DNA of 64,000 nucleotides from contig CALWLA010000003.1 in assembly GCA_944381405.1 (NCBI GenBank), positions 46,711-110,710 of the forward strand, written 5' to 3'. The notes beneath the pieces are model-generated. The model saw only the letters and a program-made list of their open reading frames with translations. It searched no databases and had not been told where the DNA came from. Numbering within the stretch: the stretch's first letter is position 1; every line of letters starts with the position of its first letter. Of the stretch, positions 1 to 8,126 are shown piece after piece. A program made the translations under genes and the position numbers. This stretch comes from an uncultured Lachnospiraceae bacterium (GTDB lineage: Bacteria > Bacillota > Clostridia > Lachnospirales > Lachnospiraceae).

Positions 1-576
1 GCAGGCAAGGGCCATGGCTCCCTTTGCATGGTGACTTTGGGGACAGGCGTAGGCGGCGGAATCGTCTGCGAAGGAAAGATCATTCCCGGCGTCCATGGAT
101 CCGGCGGCGAGATCGGCCATGTCCGGGTAGAGGACGGAGAGCCGGAGCCCTGCAACTGCGGCGGCCATGGCTGTCTGGAGCAGTATGCCTCCGCTACGGG
201 GATCGTCCGGGTGGCAAAACGGAAGCTTGCAGAAACCCTCAGGGATTCCGCGATGCGGGCGTTCGGAGAGCAGCTTACGGCAAAGGACGTCTGCGACTGT
301 GCCAAGGCAGGGGATGCTGTGGCGCTGGAATCCATCCGCTATTCCATGCGGAAGCTGTCCGGAGTGCTGGCCCATGTGGCCATGACCACGGACCCCAAGC
401 TCTTTGTGATCGGCGGCGGCGTTTCCAAGGCGGGAACGTTCCTGACGGATATGATCGAGGAAAATCTGCGGGATTATACCCGGCTGATCGATGATCCGGA
501 CAGACGGGTGGTTCTGGCGGAGCTGGGGAACGACGCAGGCATCTACGGAGGCGCCAAGATGGTGCTGGAGGCCTAA
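1..576 (+). CDS. glcK: ROK-family glucokinase, C-terminal part (5' end outside window)
   Basis: The reading frame is open from base 1, so the N-terminus lies outside the window. The visible part has the ROK pattern: a glycine-rich GTGVGGG stretch, the EIGH motif, and the cysteine zinc cluster CNCGGHGC followed by LEQ. In ROK sugar kinases this zinc site shapes the active site that phosphorylates glucose with ATP. The C-terminal VIGGGV segment also fits the family. The gene ends just before a two-way terminator, with a convergent sensor kinase gene on the other side. A glucokinase role is the common one in clostridia; another hexose or N-acetylhexosamine substrate cannot be excluded. Confidence 0.88.
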   Translation, partial: AGKGHGSLCMVTLGTGVGGGIVCEGKIIPGVHGSGGEIGHVRVEDGEPEPCNCGGHGCLEQYASATGIVRVAKRKLAETLRDSAMRAFGEQLTAKDVCDCAKAGDAVALESIRYSMRKLSGVLAHVAMTTDPKLFVIGGGVSKAGTFLTDMIEENLRDYTRLIDDPDRRVVLAELGNDAGIYGGAKMVLEA

Positions 577-669
577 GCAGGAAGCTTCTGACTACCCTGT
601 TGATTGGGACTGATCACCAACACGTTTTGTCCGATAACCCACGTTTTGCCCTATAATCCTGAAAAAAAT

Positions 670-714
670 CAGCCATTCTGTCTTGCCGGATCCGGCGGGC
701 AGGATGGCTGTTTT
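670..714. terminator. Bidirectional intrinsic terminator
   Basis: An 18-19 nt inverted repeat with G:U-compatible positions (arms about 670-688 and 693-710) lies between two convergent genes. On the plus strand it is followed by TTTTA, and on the minus strand by a run of seven T. It can end both the glucokinase and the sensor kinase transcripts. Confidence 0.8.
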
Positions 715-751
715 AGATGGTGTGCCTGGCAGCATGCATTTTTCCAGAGGA

Positions 752-2164
752 TCAAAGCTCCTCCCGTTTTGCAGGAGGCAGGGAAAAGATGAATTCCGAT
801 CCTACCTTTTCGGTGGAGATCACGTCGATATTTTCTCCGTGGGCCTGGATGATCTCCCTGACGATGGAGAGGCCCAGGCCGGTGCCCTTTTTATCCTTGC
901 CCCGGGAAACATCGCTTTTGTAAAAGCGGTCCCAGATCTTTTTCAGATTTTCCTTCGGGATGCCGCAGCCGGTATCCTTGACGGAAACGAAGATCTTTTT
1001 CTGCCGCAGGGCCGTCCGGATAAAAATGGTGGAATCCGGATCGGAGAACTTGATGGCGTTGTCGATCAAATTGTACAGCACCTGCTGGATCTTGCCGTAG
1101 TCGGCGTAAACCATTTCCGTTTCATCCGCAAAGGTCAGCTCGAAGTTGAGGTTTTTCTCCTGGCAGATTCCCTCGTTGGCGGCGCAGATGTCCTTGATGG
1201 TCCGGTTGATGTCAAAGTTGGTCCGGTTCAGGAATCCCTTGGAGTCCAGGGTATTCAGGGTCAGCATGCCCTCCGTCAGCTTGTTCAGCCGCTCCGTTTC
1301 AGAAATGACCCGGTGCAGATACTTGTCGTACATTTCCGGGGGAATGGTCCCGTCCAGGATCGCCTCCAGGTAGCCCTTGATGGAGGTGAGAGGGGAGCGG
1401 AAATCGTGGGAAACGTTGGCGATGAAGCTTTTCTGATAATCCTCCAGCTTGGAAAGCTCGTCGGACATATAGTTCAGGGTATTTGCCAGATAACCCATCT
1501 CGTCATGGACGTTGTCGATGTCGATATGATACCCTAGGTTGCCGCCGGCATATTCCTTGGCCCCTACGGTGATCTTTTTCAGCGGCAGATACACCGTAAT
1601 GGTGAAGACCACCAGGATGATCAGGGACAGGAGAAAAATAATGCCGCAGGTGATGTAGAGGATGTTCAGGAACTTGTCCGTGGAGGCCATGATCTCCCGA
1701 AGGGGTCGGTGCAGCACGATATAGCCCGTGGTCCGGTAGCCCTGGTTGATCGGGGCGGAAACCGTCAGCACGTCTTCAGAAAAGGTATCGTAAAAATCAC
1801 CGATGACATAGGTGTTGGTGGTGGAAGCAGGGGAAAAGCCCTCCACGGCCTGGCCCCGGAGACGGTTTCCATCGCTGTCCAGAATGATCTGGCCGTCGCT
1901 GTCCATCACCCAGATATGGCAGGAAAGAAAACCGGCCACAAGGCGGAGCTGGTCGTAGACATTTTCCTCGATATCCTCGATGGAATTGAAGCTGTCCGTA
2001 TAGGTGTCCGCCATCAGGACGGCCTCGTCGTAAAGGATTCCGGCGCTCTGACGGGTCAGGTAGTCATAGGTCATGCGGGCGGAAAAGACCGCGATGACGG
2101 CAAAGCCGATAAGGCCGAAGATCAGATAACCGAAAATAAATTTCAGATAAAGGGACTTTTTCAT
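752..2164 (-). CDS. Membrane sensor histidine kinase (HAMP), orphan
   Basis: A 470-residue sensor kinase. The N-terminal membrane helix (about residues 8-28) is followed by an extracellular sensor segment, a second helix (about 167-190) and a HAMP linker. The H-box SHDFRSPL carries the phosphoacceptor histidine. The C-terminal ATPase domain shows the N-box (NLIDNAIKFS), the G1 motif DTGCGIP and the G2 motif GTGLGLS. These proteins autophosphorylate and pass phosphate to a partner response regulator. No response regulator gene is adjacent on either side, which is unusual because most such kinases sit in an operon with one. The start is ATG with a weak GAAG ribosome site. Confidence 0.9.
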   Translation of the reverse strand: MKKSLYLKFIFGYLIFGLIGFAVIAVFSARMTYDYLTRQSAGILYDEAVLMADTYTDSFNSIEDIEENVYDQLRLVAGFLSCHIWVMDSDGQIILDSDGNRLRGQAVEGFSPASTTNTYVIGDFYDTFSEDVLTVSAPINQGYRTTGYIVLHRPLREIMASTDKFLNILYITCGIIFLLSLIILVVFTITVYLPLKKITVGAKEYAGGNLGYHIDIDNVHDEMGYLANTLNYMSDELSKLEDYQKSFIANVSHDFRSPLTSIKGYLEAILDGTIPPEMYDKYLHRVISETERLNKLTEGMLTLNTLDSKGFLNRTNFDINRTIKDICAANEGICQEKNLNFELTFADETEMVYADYGKIQQVLYNLIDNAIKFSDPDSTIFIRTALRQKKIFVSVKDTGCGIPKENLKKIWDRFYKSDVSRGKDKKGTGLGLSIVREIIQAHGENIDVISTEKVGSEFIFSLPPAKREEL

Positions 2165-2223
2165 TTCTTCACACTTTGTTTACTTTTGGAAATTATGATA
2201 GAATAACAACGTTTTTATGATAT

Positions 2224-2253
2224 TTGAATGGTCTGCCTGCCTCCTATCATAAT
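2224..2253 (+). promoter_or_regulatory. Candidate sigma-A promoter for the HtrA-like gene
   Basis: TTGAAT (2224-2229) and CATAAT (2248-2253) are separated by 18 bp, about 60 bp upstream of the start chosen for the HtrA-like gene, in the short region shared with the divergent sensor kinase. Confidence 0.45.
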
Positions 2254-2315
2254 ACTTTCGGCGTGAGATGACAATCGGAATCCGAAGGCTGCGGGGGAGG
2301 GGAGAGGAACATGCG

Positions 2316-3710
2316 ATGGAAGAAAAACAGGAAAATAAAAAGAAAAGCTTCATCAGCGAAAAGATCGTGGGAAGAGACCTGACCCTGCGGCATGCGGCCA
2401 AATATCTGGGTCTTGCGGTGGTCTGCGGCCTGGTTTTCGGCATCTGCGGCGCAGTGGCCTTTAACAGCCTGGGGACCCACCTGCAGAAGCGGACGGAGGC
2501 GATGGCCCTCGGGAACAGTCAGGAGCCGGAAAGCCAGTCAGAGAGCCCGGAGGCCCCTGTTTCAGCGGAGAGCCAGGAGGGCCAGGAGCCTGCAGCGGCG
2601 GAAGGAACAGCGGGAGCAGCGCCGGAGGAGCCTGCGGAGACCACAGCCGGAAACGAGGCGGCAAGCCCGGAACCATCCGGAGAAACGGATACCGCCGGAT
2701 CCATCCAAGAGGCGGTGCGCCGGGAGCTTGAAAACAGGACGCCGACGCCGGAGGAAGGCAGAAAGCTTTTTGCAGGCCTGCAGGAGGTGGTTGCGGAGGC
2801 AGACAGCCGGGTGGTATCGGTCCAGGCAGTGGAGCGGGACACAAGCTGGTTCAACGACCCTATCGAGACAGCCTATAACGCTTCCGGGCTGATTCTTTCC
2901 ATCCGGGAGCAGGAGATCCTGATTCTTACTACGGAGGATGCGGTCCGGAATGCGGACAACCTGCGGGTGACCTTTGCGGACGGCGCGGAGCAGGAGGCTT
3001 ATCTGAAGCAAAGCTCCAGGCTGGACGGCGTGGCGCTGCTGTCCGTTCCAAAGGAGGGGCTTGGCAGCGAATTTTTATCCAGCCTCTCTCCCATTGCCTA
3101 CGGCAGCGCAGGGACGCTTCAGACCGGAGATCTGATCTTCCTCATCGGATCCCCTCTGGGGACCGCCCACTCCGTGAGCATGGGGCTGATCGGCTATGTC
3201 AATGAAAAGGAACAGACGGCGGACGGCACCCAGGCCATGTTTTATACAGGGGTTCCGGCAGATGCGGAAAAAGGGACCTTTGCGGTGGACCTGAAGGGAG
3301 AACTGATCGGCGTGGTAAGGCCCGCCCCTGGAGAGAGCCAGACCGGCAGCACGGGCATCATCAGCACCGCCTATCTGCGAGAGGTCCTGCGCCGCCTGGG
3401 AGAAGGAAAACAGATTCCCTATCTGGGCATCCGGGGCAGGAACGTGACGCCGGAAATGAAGTTTGAGGATATTCCTGCGGGCGTCTACGTTACGGAGGTG
3501 GAGCAGGACAGCCCGGCCTATGGAGCCGGGATCAAAAACGGCGATATCCTGATCCGGCTCAACGACACGGAGCTTTCAGACCTGAACGCCTATGAGTCTG
3601 CCGTCCGGGGCCTGGAGACCGGAGACTCTGCAGCCCTTACGGTGATGCGCAGTTCCACCAATGGAGAATACGGGGAGCTGACCTTCAACATCACTGCGGG
3701 AGCCCGCTGA
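2316..3710 (+). CDS. HtrA/DegP-like PDZ protein lacking catalytic His and Ser
   Basis: A 464-residue membrane-anchored protein: short cytoplasmic N-terminus, one transmembrane helix (about 30-50), an Ala/Glu/Pro-rich linker, a trypsin-like fold (about 150-345) and a C-terminal PDZ domain (about 365-460). The fold resembles HtrA, but aligning the motifs by eye the catalytic His position is D208 (TTEDAV where TNNHVV is usual) and the serine loop GNSGG is replaced by AEKGT, with K319 at the Ser position. The Asp-like residue D237 is kept. It is probably a non-proteolytic scaffold or PDZ sensor. I chose ATG 2316 because GGGGAGAGG lies 8 nt upstream; an earlier in-frame ATG at 2268 lacks such a site. 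Confidence 0.82.
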   Translation: MEEKQENKKKSFISEKIVGRDLTLRHAAKYLGLAVVCGLVFGICGAVAFNSLGTHLQKRTEAMALGNSQEPESQSESPEAPVSAESQEGQEPAAAEGTAGAAPEEPAETTAGNEAASPEPSGETDTAGSIQEAVRRELENRTPTPEEGRKLFAGLQEVVAEADSRVVSVQAVERDTSWFNDPIETAYNASGLILSIREQEILILTTEDAVRNADNLRVTFADGAEQEAYLKQSSRLDGVALLSVPKEGLGSEFLSSLSPIAYGSAGTLQTGDLIFLIGSPLGTAHSVSMGLIGYVNEKEQTADGTQAMFYTGVPADAEKGTFAVDLKGELIGVVRPAPGESQTGSTGIISTAYLREVLRRLGEGKQIPYLGIRGRNVTPEMKFEDIPAGVYVTEVEQDSPAYGAGIKNGDILIRLNDTELSDLNAYESAVRGLETGDSAALTVMRSSTNGEYGELTFNITAGAR

Positions 3711-3757
3711 TGCCGCCTGGTTTTGCCGGAAAAAAGAACTATGAGAATGGAGATCTT

Positions 3758-4708
3758 ATGAAATATATCGAAACCCTGAGAGACGGGATGCACGTCAAAG
3801 AGGTGTATCTCTGCAAAACAAAAACCATTGCCCTGACCAAAAACGGCAAGGAGTACGGAAATGTGGTCCTGCAGGACAAAACCGGTCAGCTGGAGGCCAA
3901 GATCTGGGATCTCAACAACCCTGGCATCGGTGAGTTCTCTCCCATGGAATACGTCTATGCGGAAGGAAACATCACGGTATTTAACAATGCTAACCAGTTG
4001 AATATCCTCCGGATCCGCAGGGCCTCCGAGGGAGAGTATAGCCCGGAGGACTATTTCCCGGTCAGCACAAAGAACATCGGGGAGATGTATCAGGAGCTGA
4101 AAAAGCTGATTCTGAGCATGCAGAACCAGCACCTTCAGAAGCTGTGCAAGGCATTTTTTGTGGAGGATCAGGACTTTGCCAAGGCCTTCTGCCGCCACAG
4201 CGCAGCCAAGTCCGTGCATCACGGATTTATCGGGGGACTGCTGGAGCACACCCTGAGCGTGGCTCAGATCTGCGATATGAGCGCAAAGCATTACCCCTTC
4301 CTGAACCGGGATCTGCTGCTGGCGGGAGCCATGCTGCACGATATCGGAAAGGTCCGGGAGCTGTCGGCCTTTCCGGCAAACGATTATACCGACGAAGGCC
4401 AGCTTCTGGGACATATCATGATCGGCGCCCAGATGGCAGAGGACAAGATCCGGGACATCGAGGGCTTTCCGGCAAAGCTGCACAGCGAGGTGCTACATCT
4501 GATCCTGTCCCATCACGGAGAGCTGGAGTTCGGTTCCCCGAAAAAACCGGCGCTGATGGAGGCGCTGGTGCTGAGCTTTGCGGACAATATGGATGCGAAG
4601 ATCGAAACCATGTACGAGGCCCTTACCTCAAAGCCGGCCCAGAATGAAGACGGCTGGGTGGGATTCAACCGGCTGCTGGATTCCAATATCCGAAAGACGA
4701 GCTGTTAA
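3758..4708 (+). CDS. yhaM: YhaM-type 3'-5' exoribonuclease (OB fold + HD domain)
   Basis: A 316-residue protein with an N-terminal OB-fold nucleic-acid-binding domain (about 10-95) and a C-terminal HD metal-dependent phosphohydrolase domain. The HD part shows HHGFIGGLLEHT, then MLHDIGK and later SHHG, which supply the metal ligands. YhaM enzymes trim RNA (and single-stranded DNA) from 3' ends in Firmicutes. Start ATG 3758 is preceded by GGAGA; a frame extension to ATG 3710 overlaps the stop of the upstream gene and lacks a good ribosome site. The rRNA methyltransferase gene follows after 2 nt, so the two are probably co-transcribed. Confidence 0.88.
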   Translation: MKYIETLRDGMHVKEVYLCKTKTIALTKNGKEYGNVVLQDKTGQLEAKIWDLNNPGIGEFSPMEYVYAEGNITVFNNANQLNILRIRRASEGEYSPEDYFPVSTKNIGEMYQELKKLILSMQNQHLQKLCKAFFVEDQDFAKAFCRHSAAKSVHHGFIGGLLEHTLSVAQICDMSAKHYPFLNRDLLLAGAMLHDIGKVRELSAFPANDYTDEGQLLGHIMIGAQMAEDKIRDIEGFPAKLHSEVLHLILSHHGELEFGSPKKPALMEALVLSFADNMDAKIETMYEALTSKPAQNEDGWVGFNRLLDSNIRKTSC

Positions 4709-4710
4709 AG

Positions 4711-6315
4711 ATGAAAAAGAACGATACATTTACGATAGAGATCACGGACCTGAGCGAAGAAGGCATGGGGATCGGAAAACAGGAAGGCTTCGTCTGGTTT
4801 GTAAAGGACGCCATCCCGGGAGATCAGGTCCAGGCGGCAGCCACCAAGATAAAGAAAAACTATGGCTTTGCCCGGCTTGTGCAGATTCTGAAACCCTCTG
4901 AAAGCCGCCGTAAGGCGGCCTGCCCTGTGGCCAGGCAATGCGGCGGCTGTCAGCTGCAGAATATGGAATATCAGGCGCAGCTTGATTTTAAGACTGAAAA
5001 GGTGCTTTCCCACTTAAAGCGCATCGGGGGCTTCGATCTGGAAGCGGTGCAGGTGGAACCCATTATAGGGGCAGAACAGGAGCTGGGTTATCGGAACAAG
5101 GCCCAGTTTCCCATCGGCAGAGACCGGGAAGGAAAACCCGTGGCAGGATTTTATGCAGGCAGGACCCATCACATCGTGGCGTGTGAGGACTGCCTGCTTG
5201 GCTGTGGGGAAAACGCCCCGCTGCTGCGCTGCATCCTGGAATGGATGGAGCGGTTCGACCTGGAGCCCTATGAGGAGAGCGCCGGAAAGGGACTCTTACG
5301 CCATGTGCTCCTGCGAAAGGGATTTTATACCGGAGAGCTGATGGTCTGCCTGGTGATCAACGCAGAAAAACTGCCCCACGAAAAGGAACTGGTGGAGTCC
5401 CTGCTGGCGCTGCAGTTTCCCAAAGCGGAACATATGCCGCAAGCCTCGGAGACGGGTGATCCGGCGCAGCACCACGGGACAGCGGGCAGGATCGCTTCCA
5501 TCTCTTATAATGTCAACCGGGAAAAGACCAACGTGATCCTTGGGAAAAAGCTGGTGAGCCTCTACGGCCCGGACTATATCGAAGACCAGATCCGCAGGCT
5601 GCTTCCGGACGGAAAGGGCGGTTTCCTGCCGGAGCCGGAGGGTGCGCCCATCTGTTTTCGGATCTCGCCTCTGTCCTTTTACCAGGTCAACCCGGCCCAG
5701 ATGGAACGGCTGTACAGCACGGCTCTGGAATACGCGGGGCTTACAGGACAGGAAACGGTCTGGGATGTCTATTGCGGTATCGGAACCATTTCTCTGTTCC
5801 TGGCAAGAAGCGCCAGAAAGGTCTACGGCGTGGAGATCGTGCCGGAGGCCATAGAAAATGCCCGGGAAAATGCGGAACGGAACGGTATCCGCAACGCGGA
5901 GTTTTTTACCGGCAAGGCAGAGGAGGTGCTGCCCCGCTGGTACGAGGAGCAGCAGGTAGCGGCCCGGCAGGCAGGCCATGCGCCGGAGAAGATCGATGTG
6001 ATCGTGGTGGATCCCCCCAGAAAGGGCTGCGACGAACGATGCCTGGAAACCATCTTGAAGATGGCTCCTGAGCGGGTGGTATATGTGTCCTGCGATTCAT
6101 CCACCCTGGCCCGGGACCTTAAGTACCTCTGCGCAAATGGCTATGAGCTTAAGCGGGTGCGGCCCTGCGACATGTTCCCGCAAACGGTACATTGCGAGAC
6201 TGTGTGCCTCTTGAGCAACACCCAAAGTAAGAAGAAAGAGTCCTATATTACGCTTGATGTGGAGATGGCAGATTACTATCGCATCAAGAACGAAGGGAAG
6301 AATTCTAACACCTAA
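4711..6315 (+). CDS. 23S rRNA (uracil-5-)-methyltransferase, RumA/RlmD family
   Basis: A 534-residue SAM-dependent methyltransferase. An N-terminal TRAM domain (about 1-60) is followed by a cysteine cluster (CPVARQCGGC and a later C) that in this family binds a 4Fe-4S cluster. The Rossmann motif is VWDVYCGIGTISLFLA. The catalytic loop is VSCDSSTLARDL and the general-base region is QTVHCETV. It methylates C5 of a uridine in 23S rRNA. After the HCETV motif there is a tail of about 30 residues with lysine-rich character, longer than the usual family ending. The 3' end of rumA-type genes is a known integration target for mobile elements in Firmicutes, and an AT-rich accessory island begins directly downstream. 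Confidence 0.9.
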   Translation: MKKNDTFTIEITDLSEEGMGIGKQEGFVWFVKDAIPGDQVQAAATKIKKNYGFARLVQILKPSESRRKAACPVARQCGGCQLQNMEYQAQLDFKTEKVLSHLKRIGGFDLEAVQVEPIIGAEQELGYRNKAQFPIGRDREGKPVAGFYAGRTHHIVACEDCLLGCGENAPLLRCILEWMERFDLEPYEESAGKGLLRHVLLRKGFYTGELMVCLVINAEKLPHEKELVESLLALQFPKAEHMPQASETGDPAQHHGTAGRIASISYNVNREKTNVILGKKLVSLYGPDYIEDQIRRLLPDGKGGFLPEPEGAPICFRISPLSFYQVNPAQMERLYSTALEYAGLTGQETVWDVYCGIGTISLFLARSARKVYGVEIVPEAIENARENAERNGIRNAEFFTGKAEEVLPRWYEEQQVAARQAGHAPEKIDVIVVDPPRKGCDERCLETILKMAPERVVYVSCDSSTLARDLKYLCANGYELKRVRPCDMFPQTVHCETVCLLSNTQSKKKESYITLDVEMADYYRIKNEGKNSNT

Positions 6316-6352
6316 AGTTCAGCCTTACAATCGAATAGGAATTTGAATAGAT

Positions 6353-6400
6353 AAGCTGCAGATGCGGACATGATCCGAGATCTGCAGCTTGTTTTGTTTC
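6353..6400 (+). terminator. Intrinsic terminator after the rRNA methyltransferase gene
   Basis: A perfect 11-bp inverted repeat (6353-6363 with 6380-6390), plus an inner CGGA/TCCG pairing, is followed by GTTTTGTTT. It separates the housekeeping genes from the accessory island. Confidence 0.8.
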
Positions 6401-6437
6401 AAGCCAAAATAGTCGATTGAAAAAGGAGGACAAACAC

Positions 6438-6770
6438 ATGGCAAGCAAGAACGAAAGAGAACTGAAGGTTTGTGCGCTGAGCGGGCACAACTACAAGCCT
6501 GTTCCGTCGATTCGTTTGATGGGGCAGTGGCTGGAGGCTGCTGGGTTCCATATTGGAGATCCGGTATTGGTCAGATGCGAGGATGGCAAGCTCATCATTA
6601 GCCTGGACGCTGCAAGAGCGGAGATGATCGAGGCAGAAAAGGCGTTTGTGGAGAAGGAAACCAGAAAACTGCATGAAAGATTCCTGAAGGAGAAGAAGGC
6701 TCTTCATGCTCAGTTTGTCGCAGAGCGGCAGGCAGAATATGCTAAGGGACAGGGAAAAGACTATGTTTGA
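6438..6770 (+). CDS. SymE-like type I toxin family protein
   Basis: A 110-residue protein whose first 60 residues match the SymE toxin pattern: VPSIRLMGQWLEAAGF, then G-x-P-V-L-V-R and GKLIISL, a small AbrB-like beta fold. The rest (about 61-110) is a charged helix rich in Lys, Glu and Ala. In E. coli SymE is an SOS-induced RNA-cleaving toxin silenced by an antisense RNA. I see no obvious SymR-like RNA here. Start ATG 6438 has a strong AAAGGAGG site; an ATG at 6417 would swallow that site. The stop overlaps the start of the next gene. Confidence 0.72.
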   Translation: MASKNERELKVCALSGHNYKPVPSIRLMGQWLEAAGFHIGDPVLVRCEDGKLIISLDAARAEMIEAEKAFVEKETRKLHERFLKEKKALHAQFVAERQAEYAKGQGKDYV

Positions 6771-7041
6771 TGCAGCTGATTTCTCCGCTCTGGATCCTAA
6801 GTACTTCTCCATCATCTTCACAGATGCCTTTGATGTAACGGTTATGAGCCGGAATACCGGTCATTATTGGTTTATCCATAATCCTGAGTATCCGACACCG
6901 GGAACATGCATCTTATTCCACAAGCATAAGGCATCACATCCATATCACCAGCACGGTCGTGCGAATAGTTTGAGGCAGGCTGTCCGGAGCATACAGAGCC
7001 ACGACAGGTGGCAGATGCAGGGCAGACCATCTAAGAGATAA
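6763..7041 (+). CDS. Small hypothetical protein overlapping the SymE-like gene
   Basis: A 92-residue protein of unknown function, rich in His, Tyr and Phe (for example HNPEYPTPG and HKHKASHPYHQHGR). The ATG lies 8 nt before the end of the SymE-like gene, so the two are translationally coupled. The basic, His-rich C-terminal half ends in KR. I do not recognise a domain. It could be a partner of the toxin or an unrelated cargo gene. Confidence 0.55.
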   Translation: MFDAADFSALDPKYFSIIFTDAFDVTVMSRNTGHYWFIHNPEYPTPGTCILFHKHKASHPYHQHGRANSLRQAVRSIQSHDRWQMQGRPSKR

Positions 7042-7125
7042 AATCGAATATAGAGGCACACAGCAAAGCAGCGGTACCGGAGCGGATCCAGTATCGCTGC
7101 TTCTTTCATCTGTGTCGGTTTAGAA

Positions 7126-7704
7126 TCATTCGGCGTTAAAGAGATCCTTCGCAAGCTTCTGAGCTGCTTTAATTTCAGAATATGCCTGCGTCTTCTTGAT
7201 GCCGTACTCAGAGAGCAGTGCATCAAGGATTTCGCCTTTGGTACATTCCTGCTTCAGTAGATCGAGGATGCGACCGTAGCGCGGATTCATCTCTCTGACC
7301 TGATGGATCAGATCATCAATGATAAGGCCGAGCAGAGTCGTGTTCTCCAAAGATTCTGTCTGAGCAGGGTCGTAGCCGTTGCCGTCTTCCGACATCATAT
7401 CTTCCAGCATCTTGTCGTAGGAGAGGATGTTCGGATCCTTCTTCAGGTCAGCAATGTAAGTGCGAACATCGCTCCAGAAGAGCTTCATGGTGCCGGGAAA
7501 CTGTTCTGCAGTGACCGGTGTGAAGGCGACTAAAACGGCGATGCCGCTGAAGTGCCAGGTTTCAAGGTTCTCGCGATGATAGTTCATCGCTTTCACTTCG
7601 TCCCAGTTATGGACCAGGAACGGAGCAAGGTACTGTCCTTCCGGTACGGGAAGGTTGTTGTACGAGCGCTTATCGCTGTACTTGGTGAGTTCGTTATCGA
7701 CCAT
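7126..7704 (-). CDS. Hypothetical protein with C-terminal HTH-like segment
   Basis: A 192-residue acidic protein with no domain I recognise. The last 50 residues (ILDLLKQECTKGEILDALL and on) are helical and resemble a helix-turn-helix that could bind DNA. The start at 7704 has a good GGAGG ribosome site 7-8 nt upstream. A short overlapping frame with its own ribosome site starts about 80 nt earlier, and an inverted repeat can pair that earlier site (see separate entries). Function unknown. Confidence 0.55.
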   Translation of the reverse strand: MVDNELTKYSDKRSYNNLPVPEGQYLAPFLVHNWDEVKAMNYHRENLETWHFSGIAVLVAFTPVTAEQFPGTMKLFWSDVRTYIADLKKDPNILSYDKMLEDMMSEDGNGYDPAQTESLENTTLLGLIIDDLIHQVREMNPRYGRILDLLKQECTKGEILDALLSEYGIKKTQAYSEIKAAQKLAKDLFNAE

Positions 7705-7727
7705 AATGCTTTTCCTCCGTAGATTTG

Positions 7728-7797
7728 CGCGGAGGAATCCGCATTATGGCGATATGAAATTGTCCCTATCAGGTGGCCAGTCATTTCGGATTCCTCC
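7728..7797 (-). promoter_or_regulatory. Inverted repeat that can mask a ribosome site in the leader of the 192-residue protein gene
   Basis: On the minus strand the sequence GGAGGAATCCG (near 7797-7786) can pair with CGGATTCCTCC (near 7740-7730). The first copy is the ribosome site of a short frame starting at 7784. Such pairing could couple translation of the leader frame to that of the downstream gene. This is inference from the sequence alone. Confidence 0.4.
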
Positions 7798-7941
7798 TAG
7801 TTTGCATGGCCAGCCTGTTCTACATGGGCTGACGTGTTTTACATGGTGGCTTCAGTGAGACGGTAGAACCATCTTCAGCGCTAAAGAAGCAATCTCACCG
7901 GAGCTAAGCCCATCATAATCGCTTTCTTTTTATTTGGAAAA

Positions 7942-8067
7942 ACTCACCGAGTCGGATTGAGCACAACAAAAAAACCCGCATTTCTGCGGTGTTCAGCGGA
8001 TCTGCTTATATAGAATTCAGTACCAGAAGAGGGATTTTGTGGACGAATCGCGACTCACCTAGTCGGA
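7942..8067. repeat. Duplicated 15-nt motif, each copy beside an A-rich hairpin
   Basis: The motif ACTCACCKAGTCGGA occurs at 7942-7956 and 8053-8067 with one difference. Each copy contains a small palindrome and lies just left of an A-rich stretch and a minus-strand terminator hairpin. This gene-free stretch (7705-8126) holds these repeats and two terminators and nothing else I can support. Confidence 0.5.
7967..7990 (-). terminator. Minus-strand intrinsic terminator (second of two)
   Basis: A GC stem (7976-7980 with 7985-7989) with a short loop is followed on the minus strand by seven U. It lies behind another terminator for the same strand. Confidence 0.6.
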
Positions 8068-8081
8068 AATATTTTTGAAAA

Positions 8082-8119
8082 AGAAAAAAGCCGCGTATCC
8101 CAGAGATGGAATAGCGGCT
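8082..8119 (-). terminator. Terminator of the ImmA/IrrE-type gene
   Basis: AGCCGC (8089-8094) pairs with GCGGCT (8114-8119). On the minus strand the stem is followed by a run of U. It lies directly behind the stop codon at 8127. Confidence 0.7.
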
Positions 8120-8126
8120 GAAAGTT

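Noticed and set aside
24..494. Arg-rich frame inside the glucokinase gene
   Set aside because: Shadow of the ROK frame; composition is that of a shifted GC-rich gene.
615..655. Two adjacent ACGTTTTG-type segments behind the glucokinase gene, the second ending in TATAAT
   Set aside because: No gene begins downstream on the plus strand and no -35 box at proper distance is clear; probably chance similarity between terminator and stop codon.
2461..2892. Pro/Arg-rich frames opposite and beside the HtrA-like linker
   Set aside because: They reflect the repetitive Ala/Glu/Pro linker read in other frames.
7941..7955. Similarity of the CACCGAGTCGG segment to the last hairpin of the SpCas9 tracrRNA
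   Set aside because: No anti-repeat lies nearby, and the real tracrRNA is at 33475-33548; short match by chance.
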